Shown: positions 7,764 through 13,611 of the stretch, piece after piece
Numbering within the stretch: position 1 is the stretch's first letter
Layout of the letters: each line of letters opens with the position of its first letter
DNA from: CBFHSD01 sp965658375
GTDB lineage: Bacteria; Bacteroidota; Bacteroidia; Flavobacteriales_G; Salibacteraceae
Direction of reading: 5' to 3'
Length of the DNA: 13,611 bases
Assembly: GCA_965658375.1 (NCBI GenBank)
Contig: CBFHSD010000054.1
Location: forward strand, 1-13,611
Notes under the pieces: generated by a model
The model's input: the letters and a program-made list of their open reading frames with translations, nothing else
Databases searched by the model: none
Told to the model about the DNA's origin: nothing
Made by a program: the position numbers and the translations under genes

Positions 7764-9427
7764 ACTTCCAAGTTTGAATTCAACAGATGAATCGCTTGAG
7801 CTTCAGCTTCTTTAGAGATTTCTGCTCCACTAATCATTTGTGCAATTTCCATGATTCGTTCTTCAGTTTTTAAGGCTTTTAACGAAGTGTAAGCTCCATC
7901 TTTTGTTCTTGTTTTCAATACCTTATAATGACTGTTGCCCTGAGCAGCCATTTGCGGCAAATGGCTTATCGCAATAACTTGTTGGTTCTTAGACATCTGC
8001 CCTAGCACCTGTGCCATTTGAACACCCACTTTACCGCTTACTCCAGAGTCTATTTCATCAAAAATAACAGTAGGCATATCCATTTTCTCGCCCATCAATT
8101 TTTTCAAGGCTAACATCAATCGGCTCATCTCACCGCCAGAAGCCACTTTAGAGACAGATTGTAATTGCCCTCCTTTGTTGGCACAAAATAAAAAGCGAAC
8201 ATCATCACAGCCAGTCTTATTTAATTCAGTCTTGTTTACCTCTACTTTAAAAATTGCGTCAGGCAAAGCCAATTGTTTTAAAGTCTTACCTAATTCCTTT
8301 TCCAACTTAACAACAGACGTTATGCGCTTCTTGTGAAGTTCGTCTCCTAACAGATGGCATTCGGCTTTCAGAGATTTCACTTCTTCTTCTAAAGCTTTGA
8401 TTTTAGAGGCATCTTGAGAAAAACCTTGAAGTTGATCGTCCAATTGAGTTTGAATAAGCAATAGCTCATTCGTAGTATTTACTCGGTGTTTTGTGCATAG
8501 ATGATTCAGTGTATTCAATCGCTCTTCCAATTCGCTTAACCTCAATGGGTTCACCTCCACTGAATCACTTAAACCAGCAACTTCACTAGAGATATCTTCT
8601 ACCTCGATTAAAGTGCTTTCAATACGTCTTACAATCTCAGCTATTCTTTGACTATCTGCCTCTACTCCTTTGCAGTTATGCAATACTGCACGAAGTTGAT
8701 CTATCACAGCAGTTCCTCTGCCATCGTCTTCTAAAAGCTGGTAACTCGCCTTTAGCGCTTCAATAATTTGTTCAGCGCTACCCAATTCTTTGGATTCGTC
8801 TTCTAGCGTCTCTATTTCATCAGCCACAAGTTGGGCTTCTAACAGTTCGTTGAGTTGGAAATCAAGAAAATCACGCTGTTGGTTTTGTTCCTCCAAAGCA
8901 GATTTAAGCTGATTGAGCTCTGAACTTCTTTCTGAGAGAAGCTGAAAGCTCTTTTGGTATTCATTCAACAATTTTTGATTTCCTGCAAAAGCATCGATCA
9001 ATTGAACCCGATACTCTTGCTTGCTTAAAAAGTGCATTTCATGTTGTCCATGTATGTCTACCAATTGTTCTCCCAATTGCTTGAGAACAGCATTGGTTAC
9101 AGGTGTATCATTCACAAATGCCCTTGACTTTCCAGAAGTATGGATCTCTCTTCTTAACGTAGAAAGTGTTTCAAAGTCTAAATCATGCTTTCTAAAAAAT
9201 GACTTAAACGAAGGATTCAATTGAAACCAACCTTCAATTACCACTTTCTTTTTGCTGTCTAAAAAGCTCTTACTGTCGGCTCGGTTCCCTAAAATTAGAG
9301 AAAGTGCTCCGAGCAAAATTGATTTACCGGCACCTGTTTCTCCGGTAATCACTGTCATACCGTCATTCCAAGTGGCTTGCAGTTTGCTAATGAGTGCGTA
9401 ATTTTGAATGTGTAACTCCCGCAGCAT
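7760..9427 (-). CDS. recN: DNA repair protein RecN
   Basis: An SMC-like ATPase that acts early in double-strand-break repair. Its 555 residues match the usual family length. The Walker A motif (GETGAGKS, 29-36) and an HGQHE block near 126-130 form the N-terminal half of the head. Residues 150-370 are two coiled-coil arms around a short hinge. The C-terminal half has the ABC signature (ASGGEMS, about 429-435), Walker B (TVIFDEIDSG, about 453-462) and the switch His489 (ISHLPQMA). All catalytic motifs are intact. The start ATG at 9427 lies 4 bp after the stop of the DUF4835 gene. It is the last gene of the bamD operon, and its stop overlaps the lptD stop by four bases on the opposite strand, leaving no room for a shared terminator between them. 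Confidence 0.96.
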   Translation of the reverse strand: MLRELHIQNYALISKLQATWNDGMTVITGETGAGKSILLGALSLILGNRADSKSFLDSKKKVVIEGWFQLNPSFKSFFRKHDLDFETLSTLRREIHTSGKSRAFVNDTPVTNAVLKQLGEQLVDIHGQHEMHFLSKQEYRVQLIDAFAGNQKLLNEYQKSFQLLSERSSELNQLKSALEEQNQQRDFLDFQLNELLEAQLVADEIETLEDESKELGSAEQIIEALKASYQLLEDDGRGTAVIDQLRAVLHNCKGVEADSQRIAEIVRRIESTLIEVEDISSEVAGLSDSVEVNPLRLSELEERLNTLNHLCTKHRVNTTNELLLIQTQLDDQLQGFSQDASKIKALEEEVKSLKAECHLLGDELHKKRITSVVKLEKELGKTLKQLALPDAIFKVEVNKTELNKTGCDDVRFLFCANKGGQLQSVSKVASGGEMSRLMLALKKLMGEKMDMPTVIFDEIDSGVSGKVGVQMAQVLGQMSKNQQVIAISHLPQMAAQGNSHYKVLKTRTKDGAYTSLKALKTEERIMEIAQMISGAEISKEAEAQAIHLLNSNLEV

Positions 9428-9431
9428 GGCT

Positions 9432-10328
9432 TTACCTTTCAGTAAGTTTTAACCACTTATTGGTATTTCCTGGATTAATCTGTTGCAGCAATTGCGCCAC
9501 TTGGGCTGTTTGCTTCGTATCTCCTTCTGAATAGATATTCAATATCTCATCTCTCTTTGTTGTAAAAAAGATTTGGGAATTGAATGAGTTTGGAACTGCT
9601 TTGTGAACCGCTTCTAAAGACTTTAATGCTTCAGTAATTGCATCTCTCGCCTCTTTAGGGTTCTCGACCAATTGATCCATACCATTGCGGTGGTAGGAGT
9701 AATAACATTGACGCAACTTAGCAAAGCGATTATCCAATGAGTTCTCTACAATCCAATACCTATTTTGGGTTCCATCAAAAGCTTTCCAACCTGGTAAATC
9801 TGTAGCTTGCATTTGGTTGACGATGGTTTGCGCACTTTGAAAATGTTCGGTCCCTCCCAGTTCCTCAAAACTGTCGTAATCGTAAGCAAGTGCCAAGTAT
9901 GCATAATACGCGAGTAAAGCCGTCAACTCATTTTGAGAGGCATTGTTCAAGCTAAAATCCAATATGTCGAACTGGGTGAAATTGAATTGAACCTGTGCAT
10001 CGTTATAATTGAACACGGGAGTGTTGTAATTGCTTCCAAATACAGGCCTACTGCTTTGTACCTGCATACTTCCTGAGTAAGTATCACCTGATTTATTCTC
10101 AAGAATAAGGTATAAATTCAATCTAATTTGCTCGAATGGTTTATACGTATCCCTCGTCCAGCGCCTATCACTTAAAAACTCAATGATTGAGCGTTCCATG
10201 CTTTCGAACTGTATGGTTTCTACACCTTCTAGCTGGCTGATATCTATCTCTAAATCTACGCGTATTTCTTGGGCGAATGATAAACAGCTCATCAAGAGGA
10301 AAATAAGACTCGTTGCAATTTTATCCAT
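9432..10328 (-). CDS. DUF4835 family exported protein (PorD-like, probable type IX secretion accessory)
   Basis: A 298-aa exported protein of the DUF4835 family, which is confined to Bacteroidota as far as I know. A signal peptide (about 1-19, ending LSFAQ) is followed by recognisable blocks: QVQSSRPVFGSNYNTPVFNYND (about 90-111), an Ala/Tyr-rich helical stretch LLAYYAYLALAYDYDSF, a GGTEHFQSAQTIVNQ block and an NRYWIVENSL block. I recall the family being named PorD in some annotations of the type IX secretion system, but no mechanism is established and the link is not visible in the sequence. I chose the ATG at 10328 over the TTG at 10343 because it begins a clean signal peptide. The start overlaps the coaBC stop by 8 bp, and the gene is followed 4 bp later by recN. 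Confidence 0.85.
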   Translation of the reverse strand: MDKIATSLIFLLMSCLSFAQEIRVDLEIDISQLEGVETIQFESMERSIIEFLSDRRWTRDTYKPFEQIRLNLYLILENKSGDTYSGSMQVQSSRPVFGSNYNTPVFNYNDAQVQFNFTQFDILDFSLNNASQNELTALLAYYAYLALAYDYDSFEELGGTEHFQSAQTIVNQMQATDLPGWKAFDGTQNRYWIVENSLDNRFAKLRQCYYSYHRNGMDQLVENPKEARDAITEALKSLEAVHKAVPNSFNSQIFFTTKRDEILNIYSEGDTKQTAQVAQLLQQINPGNTNKWLKLTER

Positions 10329-11514
10329 TGGTAATAGTATCAAAGATATCCGCAGCTGCTTCCGATTTTGATTTTAACTCAAAAGCTATAGAATTATTGT
10401 GGGATAGGATGGTGATTTTATTCGTATCACCAGCAAATCCAGCACCTTCGTGATTAAGTGAATTCAAAACAATGAAATCTAAATTTTTCTGCAGCAATTT
10501 CTTCTTGGCGTTTTCTTCTTCATTTGTTGTTTCCAAGGCAAATCCAATCAATACTTGATTTAACTTTTGTTTTCCTAAACTGCTTAAAATATCGGGATTC
10601 TCTATTAACTCAATAGATTGAATTCCCCCATCTTCTTTCTTTATTTTCTGATCTGCTTTATCTGCTGGTCTGTAATCTGCAACAGCTGCAGCGGCAATAA
10701 TAATATCACTATTCTTAAAGTGAAAATCACATGCATTCTTCATTTCTACTGCAGTTTGCACGTGGGTAATATGAATGTTCTTGTGTTGAGGGTGAAGTGA
10801 AGAAGGACCCAAAATCAACTGCACTTCCGCTCCTCTCTTTGCTGCTTCTAAAGCAAGGGCTACACCCATTTTACCTGAAGAAAAATTACCAATAAAACGC
10901 ACAGGATCAATTGGTTCGTAGGTTGGGCCCGCTGTAATGAGCACTTTTTTACCGTTTAAGGTATCTTCTTTTTGAAAATGCTTGTTCACCGCCTCTGCAA
11001 TGGATAGAGGCTCGGCCATTCTGCCTTTACCGTAGAGACCACTTGCTAACTCTCCCTCTTCAGGATCAATAATGTGATTCCCGTAAGATTTCAATTGCTG
11101 TAGATTCAATTGAGTAGATGGATGGAGGTGCATGTCTAAATCCATTGCTGGAGCTAACATGACGGGACATTTTGCTGATAAATAACTTGCCAACAGCACA
11201 TTGTCACAGGCCCCATGTACCATCTTTGAAATGGTATTGGCGGTTGCTGGAGCTATGAGCATCAGATCAGCCCAAAGACCCAAATCCACATGATTGGTCC
11301 ATACTCCTGCCTCTTTATTCGAAACATAAGAAACAGCAACCTCATTTTTGCTTAAGGTCCCCAAGGTGAGTGGACTAATGAAATCAGTAGCAGACTTGGT
11401 CATAATAACCTTTACCTGAGCTTCCATTTTAACAAGCTCACGAACAAGCATAGCGGCTTTATAGGCCGCTATGCTTCCGGTTACTCCAACCAGTATTTTC
11501 TTATTCTTCAGCAA
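10321..11514 (-). CDS. coaBC: Bifunctional phosphopantothenoylcysteine decarboxylase / phosphopantothenate-cysteine ligase
   Basis: CoaBC makes 4'-phosphopantetheine for coenzyme A in two steps. The 397-aa protein has an N-terminal flavoprotein decarboxylase (about 1-180: VGVTGSIAAYKA, NHVDLGLWADLMLIAPATANT, APAMDLDMHLHP) and a C-terminal ligase (about 188-397: VLITAGPTYEPIDPVRF, NFSSGKMG, AAAVADYRP, KIKK). His75 of the decarboxylase is present, but by direct count position 125 is Asp and 158 is Ser, where E. coli has Asn125 and Cys158. The ligase motifs look intact, including Asn210. The only plausible start is TTG at 11514: an in-frame TGA lies 21 bp upstream, and the N-terminus MLKNKKILVG matches the family. 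It sits 14 bp after rpoZ and overlaps the DUF4835 gene by 8 bp. Confidence 0.95.
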   Translation of the reverse strand: MLKNKKILVGVTGSIAAYKAAMLVRELVKMEAQVKVIMTKSATDFISPLTLGTLSKNEVAVSYVSNKEAGVWTNHVDLGLWADLMLIAPATANTISKMVHGACDNVLLASYLSAKCPVMLAPAMDLDMHLHPSTQLNLQQLKSYGNHIIDPEEGELASGLYGKGRMAEPLSIAEAVNKHFQKEDTLNGKKVLITAGPTYEPIDPVRFIGNFSSGKMGVALALEAAKRGAEVQLILGPSSLHPQHKNIHITHVQTAVEMKNACDFHFKNSDIIIAAAAVADYRPADKADQKIKKEDGGIQSIELIENPDILSSLGKQKLNQVLIGFALETTNEEENAKKKLLQKNLDFIVLNSLNHEGAGFAGDTNKITILSHNNSIAFELKSKSEAAADIFDTITNG

Positions 11515-11528
11515 AACTGAAGAGCTAA

Positions 11529-11858
11529 TTAATCATTGTCATTTGCAGGATCGCGGTAATATACCTCATCCCCCATGAATTCAGATACTGCTACTGCTGT
11601 AGGTTTTGGCAAACGCTCGTAGAATTTTGAGATTTCAATCTGCTCTCTATTCTCGAATATCTCTTCCAAAGTATCTGTGTGAGAAGCGAACTCCTCTAAT
11701 TTAGAATTCAACTCATTTTTAAGAACGGTACCAACTTGGTCTGCTCTCTTGCTGATAATAGCAATGGCTTCGTATAGGTTACCTGTTTTATCCGCAATGT
11801 CCATTGCGTTACGTGTTACCGTTGAAACTGGTACATCTTCTTTATTCAAAATACCCAT
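11529..11858 (-). CDS. rpoZ: DNA-directed RNA polymerase subunit omega
   Basis: A 109-aa omega subunit, which helps beta-prime fold and join RNA polymerase. The diagnostic part is the N-terminal half, with NAMDIADKTGNLYEAIAIIS followed by KRADQV (about residues 18-42), corresponding to the Rpb6/omega helix pair. The C-terminal half is the acidic Bacteroidota-type extension ending RDPANDND. It is longer than E. coli omega (91 aa) and fits the Bacteroidota form. I chose the ATG at 11858 over the TTG one codon upstream. It starts 8 bp after the bamD stop and is followed 14 bp later by coaBC. This neighbourhood (bamD, rpoZ, coaBC) supports the assignment, since the sequence of omega alone is weakly conserved. 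Confidence 0.92.
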   Translation of the reverse strand: MGILNKEDVPVSTVTRNAMDIADKTGNLYEAIAIISKRADQVGTVLKNELNSKLEEFASHTDTLEEIFENREQIEISKFYERLPKPTAVAVSEFMGDEVYYRDPANDND

Positions 11859-11866
11859 CAATGTGT

Positions 11867-12646
11867 CTATTTAATGTTCTCTAAATTCGCCACGTATCCC
11901 TCAGCTCTTGGAATCAATTTGCTTTCTGGATAACGACTTACAAAAGTAGTATAAGCTTTTCGAGTATCAGCTATTCTTTGTTTCTGCTTACTTCTTACCG
12001 AATTTTTAGCCAAAAGAAACTGAGCTTCAACTATATAGAAGTATAAGTCCTCTCTATACATATTATCTGGATAATCCAACAACATGTTGTTAAAAGCCTT
12101 TATAGCTGCTCGGTAATGCCCAGTTTTTAAATACACATAGGCATTCTCGTAAGCTTTCTTCTCTAGTTTATCTTCAAGATCAATAATAAGCTGAGTGCAA
12201 GAATCAACTCTTGTACTTGTTGGATAAGCTCTGATAAATCCTTGCAATTCAACCAGTGCTGTATTGGTTGAATTTTGATCTAAAGAGTATTTCGGAGAAA
12301 GTAAATAATTACAATAGGCGCTCATAAAGGCACACTCCTCTGCATATTCACTCACTGGAAAAGTCTTTGTGAATTGATTGAACCTATGAGCAGCCAAAAG
12401 TAAATCGCCTAAATAATAGTCTGAGTAAGCATAAATATAATACAAATACTCTGCTCTTGCACTACCTCTATAAAAGGCGTAAGATTCTTCTATTAAAGGA
12501 TAAGCTTTGTAATATTTCTCATTTTGATAATACTCCAAGCCTTTGGTGTATTTCAATTCCATATCACTACTCTTCAATAAGCGTTCGTACTTAGAACACC
12601 CAGAGAAGATAAGGATAAACAGAAAAATAAATGGAAGTTTCTTCAT
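11867..12646 (-). CDS. bamD: Outer-membrane assembly lipoprotein BamD
   Basis: BamD is the essential TPR lipoprotein of the BAM complex that folds beta-barrel proteins into the outer membrane. The 259-aa protein has a signal peptide with lipobox FSGC, so mature lipidated Cys is residue 17, followed by SKYERLLKSSD, typical of the Bacteroidota form. The remainder is a run of about five tetratricopeptide-like helix pairs (for example KGLEYYQNEKYYKAYPLIEE near 35-54, AAHRFNQFTKTFPVSEYAEE near 85-104, HYRAAIKAFNNMLLDYPDN near 175-193 and the last pair ending FVSRYPESKLIPRAEGYV). It is first in the operon bamD-rpoZ-coaBC-DUF4835-recN. The ATG at 12646 lies only a few bases after the predicted transcription start. 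Confidence 0.93.
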   Translation of the reverse strand: MKKLPFIFLFILIFSGCSKYERLLKSSDMELKYTKGLEYYQNEKYYKAYPLIEESYAFYRGSARAEYLYYIYAYSDYYLGDLLLAAHRFNQFTKTFPVSEYAEECAFMSAYCNYLLSPKYSLDQNSTNTALVELQGFIRAYPTSTRVDSCTQLIIDLEDKLEKKAYENAYVYLKTGHYRAAIKAFNNMLLDYPDNMYREDLYFYIVEAQFLLAKNSVRSKQKQRIADTRKAYTTFVSRYPESKLIPRAEGYVANLENIK

Positions 12647-12659
12647 AAATATCGGAGCG

Positions 12660-12691
12660 CAAATGTAACGTAAATGCTACGTGTTTATCAA
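12660..12691 (-). promoter_or_regulatory. Promoter of the bamD operon
   Basis: On the minus strand TTG at 12691-12689 is followed after 21 bp by TACATTTG at 12667-12660, a perfect TAnnTTTG -7 box at a spacing expected for Bacteroidota sigma-A promoters. Transcription would start near 12653, leaving a leader of only about 7-9 nt before the bamD ATG. A perfect inverted repeat, ACGTA-N5-TACGT (12668-12682), lies between the two boxes and could be an operator. Confidence 0.6.
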
Positions 12692-12756
12692 GAATCTAAT
12701 CCACGTTAAATTGTTAAAAATGCGTAAGTATGGTCATATACAATATTGAATAGAAT

Positions 12757-12769
12757 AAATGTACATTTG
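12757..12769 (+). promoter_or_regulatory. Candidate -7 box and palindrome upstream of the alpha-oxoamine synthase gene
   Basis: TACATTTG at 12762-12769 matches TAnnTTTG perfectly on the plus strand. It is embedded in a perfect 12-bp palindrome, AAATGTACATTT (12757-12768). The nearest upstream TTG (12746-12748) is only 13 bp away, shorter than the usual spacing, so the -33 element is poor. Transcription would start near 12776, giving a leader of about 55 nt. Confidence 0.45.
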
Positions 12770-12774
12770 CCCCT

Positions 12775-12790
12775 CCCATTATATTATGGG
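12775..12790 (+). other. Small stem-loop in the predicted leader of the alpha-oxoamine synthase gene
   Basis: CCCAT (12775-12779) and ATGGG (12786-12790) can pair around a six-base AT-only loop. The stem is short and has no U-run after it, so it is not a terminator. If the promoter call is right it would sit at the extreme 5' end of the transcript, where it could protect or regulate the message. The rest of the 184-bp gap (12647-12830) is AT-rich and shows no open frame. Confidence 0.25.
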
Positions 12791-12830
12791 TTGACCAGAG
12801 CAATTGTTGAACCTTTAAAAAGGTAGTGAA

Positions 12831-13611
12831 GTGGATATATTTGATAAGATTAAAGAGAACAGAGGTCCTTTAGGGCAGTACAGTTACTTCTCTCATGGGT
12901 ATTTTACGTTTCCGAAGTTAGAAGGTCCTATTTCCAATTATATGATGTTTAGAGGCAAAAAGGTTTTGACCTGGAGTCTTAACAACTACTTGGGTTTAGG
13001 GAACCATCCTGACGTAAGACAAATTGATGCAGAAGCAACCGAAAGATGGGGTTTAGCTTATCCAATGGGATCTAGAATGATGAGTGGGAACACAAATCAG
13101 CATGAAAAACTTGAGCAAGATCTCGCAGCTTACGTGCAAAAAGAAGATGCTATGTTGGTAAACTTCGGTTACCAAGGTATGGCTTCTACTATTGATGCAC
13201 TTGTAGATAGAAACGATGTGATTGTTTACGATTCAGAATCTCACGCCTGTATCATGGATGGGATGAGACTTCATCAAGGAAAACGATTTGTTTATCCTCA
13301 CAATGATATTGATGCGCTACGAATTCGTTTAGATAGGGCTACGAAACTAGCAGAGAAGACTGGTGGAGGTATTATAGTAATTACTGAAGGTGTCTTCGGT
13401 ATGGCTGGTGACCAAGGTTTGATTAAAGAAATTGTAGATCTAAAATCTGAGTATAAATTCAGATTGTTTGTAGATGATGCCCATGGCATTGGAGTTCTTG
13501 GACCAAATGGAGAAGGTACGGGTGTAGAACAAGGATGCCAAGATGGTATTGACATTTACTTTGGGACATTCGCTAAATCTTTTGCATTAGTAGGCGGTTT
13601 CATAGCCGCAG
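12831..13611 (+). CDS. Alpha-oxoamine synthase (serine palmitoyltransferase or CapB/SulA-like), C-terminus cut by window edge
   Basis: A PLP-dependent enzyme of the AONS/KBL/SPT family, which condenses an amino acid with an acyl thioester while releasing CO2. The 260 visible codons cover most of the catalytic domain of a protein of about 400 residues. Signatures are the NNYLGLGNHP block (51-60), the GSRMMSGNTNQHEKLE block (80-95), His138 that stacks on PLP (SESHACIMDG), the FVDDAHGIG motif (Asp215, His218) and the PLP lysine Lys249 (GTFAKSFALVGG). In this lineage candidates are serine palmitoyltransferase for sphingolipids or a cysteate-using enzyme for sulfonolipids; biotin (BioF) or threonine (Kbl) roles are less likely. 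The start is GTG at 12831, with AAAAAGG 8 nt upstream and an in-frame TAA at 12816; MDIFDKIK matches the family N-terminus. It is divergent from bamD. Confidence 0.88.
   Translation, partial: MDIFDKIKENRGPLGQYSYFSHGYFTFPKLEGPISNYMMFRGKKVLTWSLNNYLGLGNHPDVRQIDAEATERWGLAYPMGSRMMSGNTNQHEKLEQDLAAYVQKEDAMLVNFGYQGMASTIDALVDRNDVIVYDSESHACIMDGMRLHQGKRFVYPHNDIDALRIRLDRATKLAEKTGGGIIVITEGVFGMAGDQGLIKEIVDLKSEYKFRLFVDDAHGIGVLGPNGEGTGVEQGCQDGIDIYFGTFAKSFALVGGFIAA

Noticed and set aside
10329..10343. TTG start extending the DUF4835 protein by five residues
   Set aside because: The ATG at 10328 gives a clean signal peptide with a charged N-terminus; the extension would put hydrophobic residues before it.
12775..12790. 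Rho-independent terminator between bamD and the lipid gene
   Set aside because: The stem is only 5 bp, has no U-run after it, and lies between two divergent promoters where no transcript needs to end.
13298..13555. Minus-strand open frame of 85 codons near the window end
   Set aside because: It is antisense to the PLP-binding core (DDAHG and the region before Lys249) of the alpha-oxoamine synthase, which is clearly coding on the plus strand.
1..13611. CRISPR array, tRNA, rRNA, insertion sequence, toxin-antitoxin or phage genes
   Set aside because: I found no repeat-spacer pattern, no cloverleaf-like sequence, no transposase or integrase motif and no small paired genes; every sizeable frame is assigned to a housekeeping or envelope family.

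Overview
The window looks like a chromosomal segment from a member of the Bacteroidota, most likely a marine Flavobacteriales/Cryomorphaceae-type bacterium. The evidence is a set of lineage-typical proteins (a Bacteroidetes-type omega subunit, a DUF4835/PorD-like protein, an LptD with the Bacteroidetes C-terminus, and a flavobacterial alpha-oxoamine synthase), the moderately AT-rich composition, and promoter boxes matching the Bacteroidetes TAnnTTTG -7 element. Coding density is very high. The only non-coding stretches of any size are 34-67 bp at 5081 (depending on the lptD start) and 184 bp at 12647-12830. I see no tRNA, rRNA, CRISPR array, insertion sequence or integrase.

Layout. (1) Positions 1-5080, minus strand, read right to left: a six-gene operon made of a periplasmic N-acetylmuramoyl-L-alanine amidase with a SPOR-like tail, an MCE/MlaD-type lipid-transport protein, a membrane 4Fe-4S protein (HdrE/NarI-like membrane part plus HdrC-like part), a soluble HdrB-like CCG-domain protein, a 162-residue protein often mislabelled 'ABC transporter ATPase', and a Cys-rich Kazal-like lipoprotein cut by the window edge. 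Junctions are ATGA, 9 bp, 25 bp, TAATG and TAATG, so this is almost certainly one transcript. (2) Positions 5115/5148-7763, plus strand: lptD, divergent from the amidase and convergent with recN. (3) Positions 7760-12646, minus strand, read right to left: bamD, rpoZ, coaBC, a DUF4835 (PorD-like) gene and recN, an order I recall as common in Bacteroidota, with gaps or overlaps of 8 bp or less except for 14 bp between rpoZ and coaBC. (4) Positions 12831-13611, plus strand: the first 260 codons of an alpha-oxoamine synthase (serine palmitoyltransferase or CapB/SulA-like), divergent from bamD.

A cell-envelope theme runs through the window: peptidoglycan cleavage (amidase), outer-membrane lipid traffic (MCE), LPS insertion (LptD), outer-membrane protein assembly (BamD), a probable type IX secretion accessory (DUF4835/PorD) and a sphingolipid or sulfonolipid committing enzyme. 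Interleaved are housekeeping genes for transcription (omega), CoA synthesis (CoaBC) and recombination repair (RecN).

I do not see a clearly new defence or mobile system. The points most worth a second look are the CoaBC decarboxylase active site (Asp and Ser where E. coli has catalytic Asn125 and Cys158), the two-gene Hdr-like redox module with no catalytic partner inside an envelope operon, the unresolved substrate of the alpha-oxoamine synthase, and two compact divergent promoter regions.
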